Below are positions 24,765 through 32,878 of a DNA stretch of 64,000 bases, in pieces (the stretch's first letter is position 1; each line of letters begins with the position of its first letter). Both the position numbers and the translations under genes were made by a program. Source of the DNA: Myxococcaceae bacterium (GTDB lineage: Bacteria > Myxococcota_A > Polyangia > Polyangiales > Ga0077539); the NCBI GenBank assembly GCA_004297725.1, contig SCUS01000162.1, positions 1 through 64,000 on the forward strand, in the 5' to 3' direction. Under the pieces are notes generated by a model. It did no database searches. It was not told where the DNA came from and saw only the letters and a list, made by a program, of their open reading frames with translations.

Positions 24765-26615
24765 ATGTTGACTCCGCAGGACACGGACCAGGGCATCGAC
24801 GAGAAGGTGCTGGAGCACGAGGACGCCGCGCACGAGAAGCGCAACTGGGTGCGCCTCACCTTCGACTGCAACAACCACTGCGTCTTCTGCCTGGACACGC
24901 TCACGCACGACGGCCAGATGCGCGACCGCGACGAGGTGAAGCAGCAGATCCTCGACGGCGCGAAGAAGGGGGCGCAGCGGCTGATCCTGTCGGGGGGCGA
25001 GCCCACGATGCACCCCAGCTACGTGGACTTCATCCGGCTTGGGAAGGCCGCGAAGTATCGGAAGATCCAGACCGTCACCAACGGGCGGGCCTTCGCATAC
25101 AAGCAGTTCCTGACGCGCTGCCTCGACGCGGGGCTCGACGAGATCACCTTCTCGATCCACGGCCCCAACGCGCGCATCCACGACGCGCTCGTGGGCGCCA
25201 AGGGGGCCTTCGAGCAGGAGGTGCAGGGGCTCCAGTACGCGCTCGAGGACGGCCGCCCGATCGTGAACATCGACGTGGTGATCAACCGCGGCAACGTGAA
25301 GCACCTCAAGGCCATCCTCGAGAAGTTCATCGCGATGGGGGTGCGCGAGTACGACCTGCTGCACGTGATCCCCTTCGGCAACGCCTACAAGGAGGGGAAG
25401 GACATCCTCTTCTATGACCTCGAGGAGATGCGCCCGTACCTGCTGGAGGCCTTCGCGTTCTCCAAGCGCCCGGACGTGCACATCTGGCTCAACCGCTTCC
25501 CGGTGCAGCACCTGGAGGGCTACGAGTCGCTCATCCAGGACCCGTACAAGCTCAACGACGAGGCCAAGGGCCGCAAGGAGGAGTTTCACCGGCTGCTCAC
25601 CGAGGGCGTCGACCTCGACTGCCGCGAGCCGGCGCGCTGCAAGCTCTGCTACCTCCAGAACGTCTGCGACACCCTCTATGGGGTGCGCGACCAGGTGATC
25701 GCCCGGGACTTCGCCCGGCTGCGCGTCGACACCACCTGGGAGAAGAAGCAGGGGCCCATCTGGGGCGGCGATCCGGCCAGCAGCAAGCGGGCGCGCGCGA
25801 TCGAGGCGCAGCTCGCGGAGGGCGGCCTCACGGCGCTGCCGGGCGATGACGTCACGGTGGACTCGTCGCGGGCGAAGCTCCGGCTGCCGGTGATCGGGCA
25901 GGAGGCGAAGGCGCCGAGCGAGCTGCCCCTGGCGCCTCCCGAGGTGCTGGCCGTGCAGGCCGGGGCGCGCGCCCTCTGGGTGGTGGCGCCGGACGTGCCG
26001 GGCGCCCTCGCAGAGATCGCTCGCCACCCAAGGCTCACCGAGGTGGAGCTCGAGCTGGCGGACTTCAGCGGTCTAGACGCCCTGACGTCTGAACGTTCGG
26101 ACGTCTCGTGGCGAGTGACCCGGGCGATCGCCCATACCTCGGCGCAGGCCGAGGCGTTGCTCGCGATGCCTGGCGCCTTCGAGGTGGCCGTCGCGCTCAC
26201 CAGGGCCAACGAGCCCTGGCTGCTGGCGCTCTCGGCCTCGGGGGCGGTGCCGTCGCGGCTGGCGCTCTTCCAGCCGACCTACGAGAGGATGAGCGAGGCC
26301 CAGTCGCGCGACCTCGACCTGCGGGCCTTCTTCGGGGGCTTCACGGCGGAGGTTCCGGTGGAGGGCGTGCCGGCCTGCGTGATCGGGCGGACGCCCCGGG
26401 AGCCGCCGAAGACCCTCGACAGCGCCATGATGAAGCCCGACGGCCAGATCGAGATCTTCCGCTACATCCAGCGGTACATCGTCGACCGCTACAAGGCGCG
26501 CTCGCTGCGTTGCAAGCCCTGCGTGCACGCGTCGCGCTGCGAGGGGATGCACATCAACTACATTCGCGCTCACGGCTACGAGTTGATGCAGCCGGTGCTC
26601 GCCGACGCCGAGTGA
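24765..26615 (+). CDS. radical SAM protein with two Cys tails and inserted domain
   Basis: A 616-aa protein. Core FDCNNHCVFC (Cys35, 39, 42) and LSGGEPTMHP. A first cysteine group, CREPARCKLCYLQNVC, lies near residue 285-300; then comes an unassigned domain of about 270 residues, and a second group, CKPCVHASRCEGMHINYIRAHG, ends the protein. So the usual tail appears to be split from, or duplicated around, an inserted module. ATG at 24765 follows AGGAGCTAAGGA. It lies 82 bp after the HxsC-position gene and may be in the same operon. Bases 26075-26106 inside the gene form a centromere-like octamer array encoding LTSERSDVS with codons unlike the surroundings. Confidence 0.85.
   Translation: MLTPQDTDQGIDEKVLEHEDAAHEKRNWVRLTFDCNNHCVFCLDTLTHDGQMRDRDEVKQQILDGAKKGAQRLILSGGEPTMHPSYVDFIRLGKAAKYRKIQTVTNGRAFAYKQFLTRCLDAGLDEITFSIHGPNARIHDALVGAKGAFEQEVQGLQYALEDGRPIVNIDVVINRGNVKHLKAILEKFIAMGVREYDLLHVIPFGNAYKEGKDILFYDLEEMRPYLLEAFAFSKRPDVHIWLNRFPVQHLEGYESLIQDPYKLNDEAKGRKEEFHRLLTEGVDLDCREPARCKLCYLQNVCDTLYGVRDQVIARDFARLRVDTTWEKKQGPIWGGDPASSKRARAIEAQLAEGGLTALPGDDVTVDSSRAKLRLPVIGQEAKAPSELPLAPPEVLAVQAGARALWVVAPDVPGALAEIARHPRLTEVELELADFSGLDALTSERSDVSWRVTRAIAHTSAQAEALLAMPGAFEVAVALTRANEPWLLALSASGAVPSRLALFQPTYERMSEAQSRDLDLRAFFGGFTAEVPVEGVPACVIGRTPREPPKTLDSAMMKPDGQIEIFRYIQRYIVDRYKARSLRCKPCVHASRCEGMHINYIRAHGYELMQPVLADAE
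26075..26106. repeat. octamer array 1 (inside the rSAM gene)
   Basis: Four contiguous 8-mers: AGACGCCC, TGACGTCT, GAACGTTC, GGACGTCT. All fit NRACGYYY with the same 8-bp phase as the arrays near the partition genes about 25 kb away. A weaker unit (AGCGGTCT) precedes at 26067-26074. The stretch uses TCT, GAA, CGT and TCG codons in a gene that otherwise prefers C/G-ending codons, so DNA-level selection is likely. Confidence 0.75.
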
Positions 26616-26627
26616 GGGGGGGGTAGG

Positions 26628-26654
26628 GCGCCGGGATCGTAGAGATCCTGGCGC
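26628..26654. terminator. hairpin between convergent genes
   Basis: GCGCCGGGATC (26628-26638) pairs with GATCCTGGCGC (26644-26654) over 11 bp with one G-T wobble and a 5-base loop. It lies between the stops of the converging rSAM and Tat-signal genes and could end both transcripts, though no T-run is present on either side. Confidence 0.6.
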
Positions 26655-26659
26655 GGCGC

Positions 26660-27361
26660 TCAGGTAGCGGGGAGGGCTTCGGGGCCGGGGCCCTCGAGGC
26701 GCTCGGGCGTGGCCGGCTCGGCGAAGGCCCAGGTCGACTCCGAGGAGGAGGCCTCGAAGCGGGTCTGCTCGGGCGCGGCGTTGGCCACGAGGGCGTTGAA
26801 CTTCCCGCGCGGGAAGCGCTGGGTGCGCTCACGCTGCGTGAGCAGGGCGACGGTGGCGAGGGAGCGCTCTCGAGGGCGCAGCAGGGCCGCAAGCCAGAGC
26901 ACGGCCAGCCCATGATCTTCCTGCGTAGGGGTGTCGCCCTGGCCGCGGTTGAGCAGGAACAGCGAGTACTCGCGGGTCTCGGCGAGGCCGCGTCGAGCGC
27001 GGGCGCTGCGGTCACGGCGCAGGATGTCGACCTGGAAGCGCTCGCCCCGCTGGGACTCGAGCAGCACAGGCACCGCGCCGAGCTTGACCGGCAGCACGGA
27101 GACCACCCGCCAGCGACCGAAGCGCTGCCCTTCCGGGAGCAGCCGCTGCAGCTCGTGGGACTCGGCCTCCGAGGGGGAGGCCGGGGAGCCTCCTGCGAGC
27201 CCTGGAGGGGGAGCGGATGCGGATGCGGCACGAGGCGCAGCGTGGCCTGGCCTCGAGAGCAGCGACGAGGGGACAGGCAGGGCCTGGGCAGAGTTCGCCG
27301 CACCCGCACTGGCTGCGGTCAACAATCCACTCAGGAACTGGCGCCTGTTCCACTTCAACAT
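26660..27361 (-). CDS. twin-arginine-signal secreted protein, unknown function
   Basis: A 233-aa protein starting MLKWNRRQFLSGLLTAASAG: a twin-arginine motif (NRRQFL), a hydrophobic stretch and an AQA-type cleavage site, so export of a folded, perhaps cofactor-bearing protein by Tat is expected. A Pro/Ala/Ser linker follows, then a domain with LPVKLGAVPVLLESQRGERFQVDILRRD that I do not recognise. A TatA gene lies 5 kb away. No catalytic residues are evident. It stands alone on the minus strand, facing the double-tail rSAM gene. Confidence 0.75.
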   Translation of the reverse strand: MLKWNRRQFLSGLLTAASAGAANSAQALPVPSSLLSRPGHAAPRAASASAPPPGLAGGSPASPSEAESHELQRLLPEGQRFGRWRVVSVLPVKLGAVPVLLESQRGERFQVDILRRDRSARARRGLAETREYSLFLLNRGQGDTPTQEDHGLAVLWLAALLRPRERSLATVALLTQRERTQRFPRGKFNALVANAAPEQTRFEASSSESTWAFAEPATPERLEGPGPEALPAT

Positions 27362-27688
27362 TCGACGCTCCGCTGGGGATGGTGCCTCATACCTCGCGGT
27401 TCAAACTACACGGACGAACCATCCGAGGATCGAGGAATCCTCGCAAAGTTTTCACGCTCCCCCAAGCTGGTGAAGCCGTGAACCCCGCAGCCACGGTGAT
27501 GCTACGCAAACTTTTCTCAGGGTGACCCCTTCGAGGGGACCCGGAGCAAGAGAGGACAGGAACACCCATGACGAACGCTCTGTCGGCGCTAATTCGCGGA
27601 CAGGGGAGGCTCTCAAGTGGGGTCGTTCCGGCGTGCATCGCGGTGCTTGCAGAGGATTTCAGCAAGGAGCGAGCCATACGAACAGCCC
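27362..27688. other. 327-bp intergenic stretch with hairpins
   Basis: No gene is supported here. It should hold the promoter of the Tat-signal gene and the end of the next minus-strand operon. CGAGGAT/ATCCTCG (27424-27430, 27437-27443) and a GGGT..CCCCT-TCG-AGGGG..ACCC stem (27520-27542) are the visible structures; the second is a candidate terminator for the operon that ends at 27689. Confidence 0.4.
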
Positions 27689-28918
27689 TCATGGGTCGGG
27701 CTTCTCCGAGGAGGGTTCGGCCGGGGTCTGGACCTCCCTCCGTTCGAGGGCGATGCCGTGCTGGGCGGCCTTGCGGCCCTCGGACTGGCGCTTGGCCTCG
27801 AAGAGCCGGAGGCCCTGCTCGGTGATGAGGCCCACGGCCGGGGCGTCGGGCGGGCTCATGGACGCCGGGGGCTGGTCGCCGTGCACCTGGGGCGGGCGCT
27901 TCGGCTGGGAGCGGGCCTCGGCGAGGCGGCGCTCGAAGTCCTGGCGCCACGCGTCCATCGAGCGGAACTCGTAGCTCGGGTCTCGCGGGTCGTGGATGAT
28001 CTTCTCGACGATGGCGTCGCGGTCGACGAAGACGGGGTAGAGCTCGCCGGGGTCGTAGGCGTTGCCGCGGTCGAAGAGCCCGCCGCAGATGGGGCGCAGC
28101 GTGCAGGCCGAGCAGCCGTCGGCGTAGATGTGCTCCCAGTCGGTCTGCCGGACGGTCTGCTTGGCGTCGAGGAAGTGCACGATGCGCTCCTCGCCCTTCA
28201 CGATCTTCCGCGTCTCGGTGCTCGCCCAGGCGAACTCCGTCATGTAGCAGAGCGGGACCTTCTCCACGCGGAAGGTGCGGCCGCTCTGGTGCAGCAGCCG
28301 CAGCGCGCGGTGCAGCGAGACCTCGAAGTCCGCGAGCCGGGGCGTGTACTGCTCCTGGTTGACCTCGGCGCGGCCCATCGAGGGGTCGAGGTTGTTCCAG
28401 ACGAAGTGGCGGATGTGCGGGTGGTGCGTGATCCAGTGGCGGATGTTCTCGTCGAGGTGCTCTGCGTTGAGCTTGTTGATCACGCAGTTGATGTTCACCT
28501 CGATGCCGTAGCGGTTGGCGTTGTCCACCGCGGCGAAGGCCTTCTCCAGCGTTCCGGCGGTGCCGCGCAGGCGCTCTTCGATGTCCGGTCGCACCGAGTA
28601 GACCGACACGTGGACGATCTTCAGGCCCGCGTCGGCCATCTCCTTCGCGAACTCCGGGTCGGCCAGGCGCCACCCGTTGGTGATCATGCGCACGTGCAGA
28701 CCGCGCTCGGTGGCGTAGCGCGCGATGCGCGGCAGCTCGGGGTGCAGCGAGGGCTCGCCGCCGGTGAGGATCACCCCGAAGTAGTCGCGGTCGACGAGGT
28801 CGTCGACGAGCACCTTCATCGTCTCGAAGGTGTGCACGTACGGCGTCGTCGGGTTGGAGCAGAACCCGCAGAAGTGGTTGCAGTGCCGGACGACCTGGAT
28901 GTACCCGATGTTCGCCAT
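27689..28918 (-). CDS. radical SAM/SPASM-like protein
   Basis: A 409-aa protein. Core VRHCNHFCGFC (Cys13, 17, 20) and LTGGEPSLHP, then the tail CSACTLRPICGGLFDRGNAY near residue 270, followed by about 120 residues rich in charged residues and Pro that look like a linker or docking extension. ATG at 28918 is chosen because the conserved rSAM strand one begins at residue 4; the longer open frame upstream belongs to another gene's shadow. It follows the next rSAM gene after 5 bp on the same strand, so the two form an operon. Substrate unknown. Confidence 0.86.
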   Translation of the reverse strand: MANIGYIQVVRHCNHFCGFCSNPTTPYVHTFETMKVLVDDLVDRDYFGVILTGGEPSLHPELPRIARYATERGLHVRMITNGWRLADPEFAKEMADAGLKIVHVSVYSVRPDIEERLRGTAGTLEKAFAAVDNANRYGIEVNINCVINKLNAEHLDENIRHWITHHPHIRHFVWNNLDPSMGRAEVNQEQYTPRLADFEVSLHRALRLLHQSGRTFRVEKVPLCYMTEFAWASTETRKIVKGEERIVHFLDAKQTVRQTDWEHIYADGCSACTLRPICGGLFDRGNAYDPGELYPVFVDRDAIVEKIIHDPRDPSYEFRSMDAWRQDFERRLAEARSQPKRPPQVHGDQPPASMSPPDAPAVGLITEQGLRLFEAKRQSEGRKAAQHGIALERREVQTPAEPSSEKPDP

Positions 28919-28923
28919 TGCCT

Positions 28924-29928
28924 TCAGGTGCCTTCGCGCACGATCGGCAACGCCACCCGTGCGGCGCCCGTCGGCGCGGACTGTAGCGCTACCGCGCCCG
29001 GTCCGTGGGGGCCCTCGCCGACGAACATCGCGGCCAGCGCCAGCTCGCGTGCGGTGAAGGGCCTGGGGGTGGCCGTCGGGGCGCGCGTCGGGGAGAGCTC
29101 GTCGCCGCCGAAGCGCTGGAGGTAGCGGGCGTCGACGCCAGGGCAGCGCGAGCGGGCGGGGCACTGGCCGCACGCGCGGGGGTCGTACGCGCGCGGCGCG
29201 TCGGGGAGGCTGCGCGCCTCGAAGGGGCCCAGCACGCAGAGCGGCGCCCCCCGGAGGAACACCGTCACCCGACGCTGCTGCGCCGCCGCGAGCGCGTGGA
29301 GCGCGTGGGGCATCGCCATCGCCAGCCGGGGGAACACCCGATCGAAGGCGGCGTGCAGGCGCCCCGCGGTGCGAGGGACGGCGACTGTCCACGCGGCGAC
29401 GGACTGCGTGGCGAGCCACGGGGCGAGCGCGGTGAGCGAGCGCGCGTTGGAGCGGGTGAGCACCGTCGTGACGACCGTGGTGAGCCCCGCGTGGCGCGCG
29501 GCGGCGAGGCCCTCGGCGAGCTCGGCGAAGCTGCCCTCGACGCCGGTGTGGTGGTCGTGGATCGCCGGGCCGAGGCCGTGCAGCGAGAGGTGGACGTCCG
29601 TGAGGCCGGCGTCGCACAGGGCGGCCGCGTAGCCCTCCTCGCGGAGGCGCCGACCGTTGGTCTGGAGGCCGACGCGGCGGAAGCCGAGGCGTCGCGCCGC
29701 GGCGATGATCTCCGGGAGCGCGGGGTGCAGCGTGGGCTCGCCGCCGGTGAGGGTGACCTCGTCGTGCGCCGGGGCGAGCGCGCCGAGGGCGAGGGCGAGG
29801 GCGTCGAGGTCGCGCGGCGGTGAGGCGGTGAGGCCGTCGGGCGCGCAGAAGGCGCACTGGTTGTTGCAGTCGGTGAGCAGGGAGAGGGTCGCGCGGGTGG
29901 GGTGCATCGTCGGGGTCGCCGGGCACAT
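28924..29928 (-). CDS. radical SAM protein with Cys tail
   Basis: A 334-aa protein. LTDCNNQCAFC (Cys21, 25, 28) and LTGGEPTLHP, then CGQCPARSRCPGVDARYLQRFGGDELSP, the common tail. ATG at 29928 is used; a second ATG at 29907 would remove seven residues and is equally possible. First gene of a two-gene operon. The divergent membrane-protein gene begins 54 bp away, so both promoters lie in that gap. Probable peptide or protein modification enzyme; target unknown. Confidence 0.85.
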   Translation of the reverse strand: MCPATPTMHPTRATLSLLTDCNNQCAFCAPDGLTASPPRDLDALALALGALAPAHDEVTLTGGEPTLHPALPEIIAAARRLGFRRVGLQTNGRRLREEGYAAALCDAGLTDVHLSLHGLGPAIHDHHTGVEGSFAELAEGLAAARHAGLTTVVTTVLTRSNARSLTALAPWLATQSVAAWTVAVPRTAGRLHAAFDRVFPRLAMAMPHALHALAAAQQRRVTVFLRGAPLCVLGPFEARSLPDAPRAYDPRACGQCPARSRCPGVDARYLQRFGGDELSPTRAPTATPRPFTARELALAAMFVGEGPHGPGAVALQSAPTGAARVALPIVREGT

Positions 29929-29982
29929 CGTAGCTTGACCCTGCGGAAGCGCGGTGCGTAGCGTGCGCCCGGAGCCGACGAG

Positions 29983-31965
29983 ATGACGATGGTCTGGCGG
30001 TGGTTCGGGATCGCGGCGTTGGGGCTGCTCACGAGCTGCGGCTCTGGTTCGAGCGAGCGCGCGATACCGCCTGCGGGCGGGGCGATGTGCCAGGCGTCGG
30101 TGGTGACCTGGGCGTCGCGCTGCGCGGCGCGGCAGGGGATCGAGGTGGCTTCGCTGCAGTGCCCCGAGCCGGACGTGGCCCTGCTGGACCTGCGGGGCAC
30201 CCCGGAGCTGCGCGTGGAGCTTCGGCGCGGGCCAGGGCAGGGCTTTCGCCGGGTGGGGTCGTGGGGGCTCTCGCCGGTCGGCAACTTCGCCGACTGGAAC
30301 CAGGTCGCTCCCTCCATGCGGGAGCGCTTCGACAAGATCACCGCCTGCGTGCGCGCGGACGAGGGCCTCACGAGCGGCGGCTCGGTGAGGTCGTCTGGGC
30401 GTCCGCTGCCGCTGGGCGCCCCGACGGCGGGCAACAGCGTCCCGTGGCTGCTGCTGGGCGCCCTCGCCTGCGCGCTGGCGGCGCTGTGGCCGGCGCGGCG
30501 GTCGGCGGCCTGGCGGCGGCGCGCGCTGTCTGGCGGGGCCATGGCGCTGGGCACCCTGGTGCTGCGGGCGCTGCTGCTGCCCGAGATGTTCTTCCACCAG
30601 AACGGGCAGGGGCCGCTCTGGGTGTCGACGGTCGTGTCGCCGCAGTACCACCCCTACGGGCCAGGGTATCGCGCCCTCTTCGGGTGGCTGCGGTGGTGCA
30701 CACGTGAGCCCGAGCGCGGGGTGTTCCTCGTCCAAGGGGTGCTCGGCGCCCTGGCGGTGCCCTGCGCGGCCTTCATCGCGCGGCGGCTGGGGGCGTCCCG
30801 CGCGCTGGCCGGGACGCTCGCGCTCGCGGTGGCGATCGACCCGATCCTGGGGAGGCTCTCGCGCAGCGAGTCGTACTACGGCGTCGGCGCGTCGCTGCTC
30901 TTCCTCGCGACGGCCCTGCTCGCCTCCTCCATGGGCACCCTGTCCCTGCGACGCCCGGGCTTCCTGCTCCCGGTGGTCGCCGCGGGGCTGGTCATCGCGC
31001 AGCACGCGCTGGTGCACCCGGTGGGCTGGCTCGCGGCCTCGCTCTGCCCGGCCGTGCTGCTGCTCGGCCCGGGGCACTGGCGCCGCCGAACGCTTCGCGC
31101 CGTGGTCGCCGCGCTGCTCGTCGCCGTCGTCGTCGCCGTCACCGCGGGGCCGTTCATGCTCGCGGTGCTGCGCTCCTCCTTCGGGGCGCAGTGGACCAGC
31201 GGCAGCGGGGGCGCGCACCGGAGCGTCGAGCGGCTCCGGCAGCTCAAGCCGATGCTGCCCTACGGGCTGCTCCTCGCGGCCTTCCTGGTGGCGAGCGCGA
31301 GGTCACGCCCGCGCGGCGTACTGCACGTCGTGGCGCTGGCGGGGTCGCTCCTGCTGCTGCTCATGGCGGACATGGTGGGCTTCGGGGCCACGACCGCGTG
31401 GGTGCACCAGGCCTACCTGCGGCTCTACGCTCCGGTCGCCGTGGTGCTGGCGGCGGTGACGCTGCGGCAGGTTCCGCGGAGCCGACCGCAGGGCCTCGCG
31501 CTGGCGGGGGCGGTGGCCCTGCTCTCCCTGCTGGTCTCGTGGCGCGCGTGGCCCTCGTGGACGAAGGCCCCGACCGACGCGCTGGAGCAGGAGGTCGTGC
31601 GCCGCTGGCGCCGCGAGCTCCCGTCGGGGCAGGTCGCGTACCTCGAGCGCTCGGACAAGCGGGTGCTGATGCTCCCGTTCTATCGGGATGCGGCGGGGCT
31701 GGGACCGTCGCCGTTCATCCTGAGGGTGGGGGAGTTCGCGGAGGACATCACCCGGATGGGGCGGCCGTACTATGTGCACACGTCGCTCTGCTCCACGCCC
31801 GGGGGGCGGGAGTTCTGCGAGCAGATCGAGCGGCGCTACCGGATGACCAGGCTGCACGAGGTCGTGCTGCCGGCGGTTCCGAGCATGGTGGGCCTCGGCT
31901 ATGACGTGCCGAGGGTGCGCGTCGCGCTCTACCGGGTGGACGGGCTGAGCGCGGTCGATCGCTAG
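29983..31965 (+). CDS. polytopic membrane protein, glycosyltransferase (GT-C)-like
   Basis: A 660-aa protein. It begins with a signal or first membrane segment and a LLTSC lipobox-like motif, then a soluble Cys-containing part of about 130 residues, about ten hydrophobic segments between residues 145 and 525, and a soluble C-terminus. The pattern of long hydrophobic helices with short polar loops resembles GT-C glycosyltransferases of the PMT/ArnT type, but no diagnostic Asp-Glu loop motif could be confirmed, so function is uncertain. Convergent with the next gene; the stop codons overlap in CTAG (31962-31965). Confidence 0.6.
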   Translation: MTMVWRWFGIAALGLLTSCGSGSSERAIPPAGGAMCQASVVTWASRCAARQGIEVASLQCPEPDVALLDLRGTPELRVELRRGPGQGFRRVGSWGLSPVGNFADWNQVAPSMRERFDKITACVRADEGLTSGGSVRSSGRPLPLGAPTAGNSVPWLLLGALACALAALWPARRSAAWRRRALSGGAMALGTLVLRALLLPEMFFHQNGQGPLWVSTVVSPQYHPYGPGYRALFGWLRWCTREPERGVFLVQGVLGALAVPCAAFIARRLGASRALAGTLALAVAIDPILGRLSRSESYYGVGASLLFLATALLASSMGTLSLRRPGFLLPVVAAGLVIAQHALVHPVGWLAASLCPAVLLLGPGHWRRRTLRAVVAALLVAVVVAVTAGPFMLAVLRSSFGAQWTSGSGGAHRSVERLRQLKPMLPYGLLLAAFLVASARSRPRGVLHVVALAGSLLLLLMADMVGFGATTAWVHQAYLRLYAPVAVVLAAVTLRQVPRSRPQGLALAGAVALLSLLVSWRAWPSWTKAPTDALEQEVVRRWRRELPSGQVAYLERSDKRVLMLPFYRDAAGLGPSPFILRVGEFAEDITRMGRPYYVHTSLCSTPGGREFCEQIERRYRMTRLHEVVLPAVPSMVGLGYDVPRVRVALYRVDGLSAVDR

Positions 31966-32474
31966 GAGGCGGAGGGAGCTTCGGGAGCCTGGGCTGCAGG
32001 GGCCGGAGTCTCGGCGGGCGCGGCCTCGGCGGGCGGGACGGTGATGGAGTCGTCGACGTAGTGCAGGCGGGACTCGACCGCGCCGCTCTCGGTGTAGACC
32101 ACGGTGACGCCGTTCTTCTTTCCCTTGCGGTACTCGGAGACGGACTCCAGCCGGCCGGTGGTGAAGTACTCCTTGATGGTGCCCTCGAGCAGGCCGTCGA
32201 CGTACACGAGCTCGGCCTGCATCACCCCGTCGGGGTAGTAGAGCGTCGTCGGGCCGTTGAGCACGTCCCGCGCGTAGGTCTCCCGCGCGTAGAGGGCGCC
32301 GGTCGTGTAGTACATCTTCCCCTCGCCCTGCAGCACGCCGTGCTCGTACGGCATCTCGCAGCAGAGGCGGCCGGTGTCGAAGCGGTGCTCGACGATCCCA
32401 TGGGGGACGGCCTCGGCGGCGGCCGGTGCGGCGGCTTCGGGCGTGGGCTCGGGCGTGGAGTCGGGGTCAGCCAT
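31962..32474 (-). CDS. MORN_2/YwqK-type repeat protein
   Basis: A 170-aa protein with repeated units of the kind GKMYYTTGALYARETYARD, GPTTLYYPDGVMQAELVYVDG and GTIKEYFTTGRLESVSEYRKG, i.e. MORN_2 repeats in the middle, flanked by Ala/Pro-rich ends. Such proteins are often annotated as YwqK-like antitoxins, but the repeat only predicts a beta-hairpin binding surface. No toxin gene is next to it. ATG at 32474 or GTG at 32477 follows GAGGAG. It lies 16 bp after tatA and is probably co-transcribed with it. Confidence 0.75.
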   Translation of the reverse strand: MADPDSTPEPTPEAAAPAAAEAVPHGIVEHRFDTGRLCCEMPYEHGVLQGEGKMYYTTGALYARETYARDVLNGPTTLYYPDGVMQAELVYVDGLLEGTIKEYFTTGRLESVSEYRKGKKNGVTVVYTESGAVESRLHYVDDSITVPPAEAAPAETPAPAAQAPEAPSAS

Positions 32475-32490
32475 CACGGAAGCGCTCCTC

Positions 32491-32748
32491 TCAAGAGTCG
32501 TGGGGATCGGACGGCGGGGTGGCAGGAACCTCGGCGGGCGCGGCGCTCTTCGCAGGTTCGGCCGCGGCGCGGGGGGCGCTCTTCGGCTCTGGGAGGGTCG
32601 GCCCCTCGTCGCCGTCCTTGAGGCCCTTCTTGAAGTTGCTCAGGCCCGAGCCGAGGCTGCGGCCGAGCTCGGGCAGCTTCGAGGCCCCGAACAACAGCAG
32701 GATGATCACCAGGATGATCATCAGTTCCGATGCGCCCATGCCGAACAT
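32491..32748 (-). CDS. tatA: TatA/E-type twin-arginine translocase subunit
   Basis: An 85-aa protein with the TatA layout: short N-terminus, one membrane helix (LMIILVIILLLFGASKLPELG with the conserved FG hinge), an amphipathic helix (RSLGSGLSNFKKGLKD) and a polar Pro/Ala/Ser tail. TatA oligomers form the translocation path for folded proteins. No TatC is in the window, so it would need the chromosomal TatC. It lies about 5 kb from a gene with a twin-arginine signal. Divergent from the B12-type tandem rSAM gene (130-bp gap). Confidence 0.9.
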   Translation of the reverse strand: MFGMGASELMIILVIILLLFGASKLPELGRSLGSGLSNFKKGLKDGDEGPTLPEPKSAPRAAAEPAKSAAPAEVPATPPSDPHDS

Positions 32749-32878
32749 CGCGGTCTTCTCCGGGGTCGCAGGAACAGCGACTCGACGGTTGTTAGCACCA
32801 TTGGCGCTCGGGCAGCAATGCGCGGCCGTCGCCGCCGCGCCGCGTCCGAAGGTGCACTAGACTCTGCGCCTATCCCCC

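Noticed and set aside
31962-32474. Antitoxin of a toxin-antitoxin pair
   Set aside because: YwqK-type naming rests on MORN_2 repeats only, and no toxin-like gene is adjacent (tatA is the neighbour).
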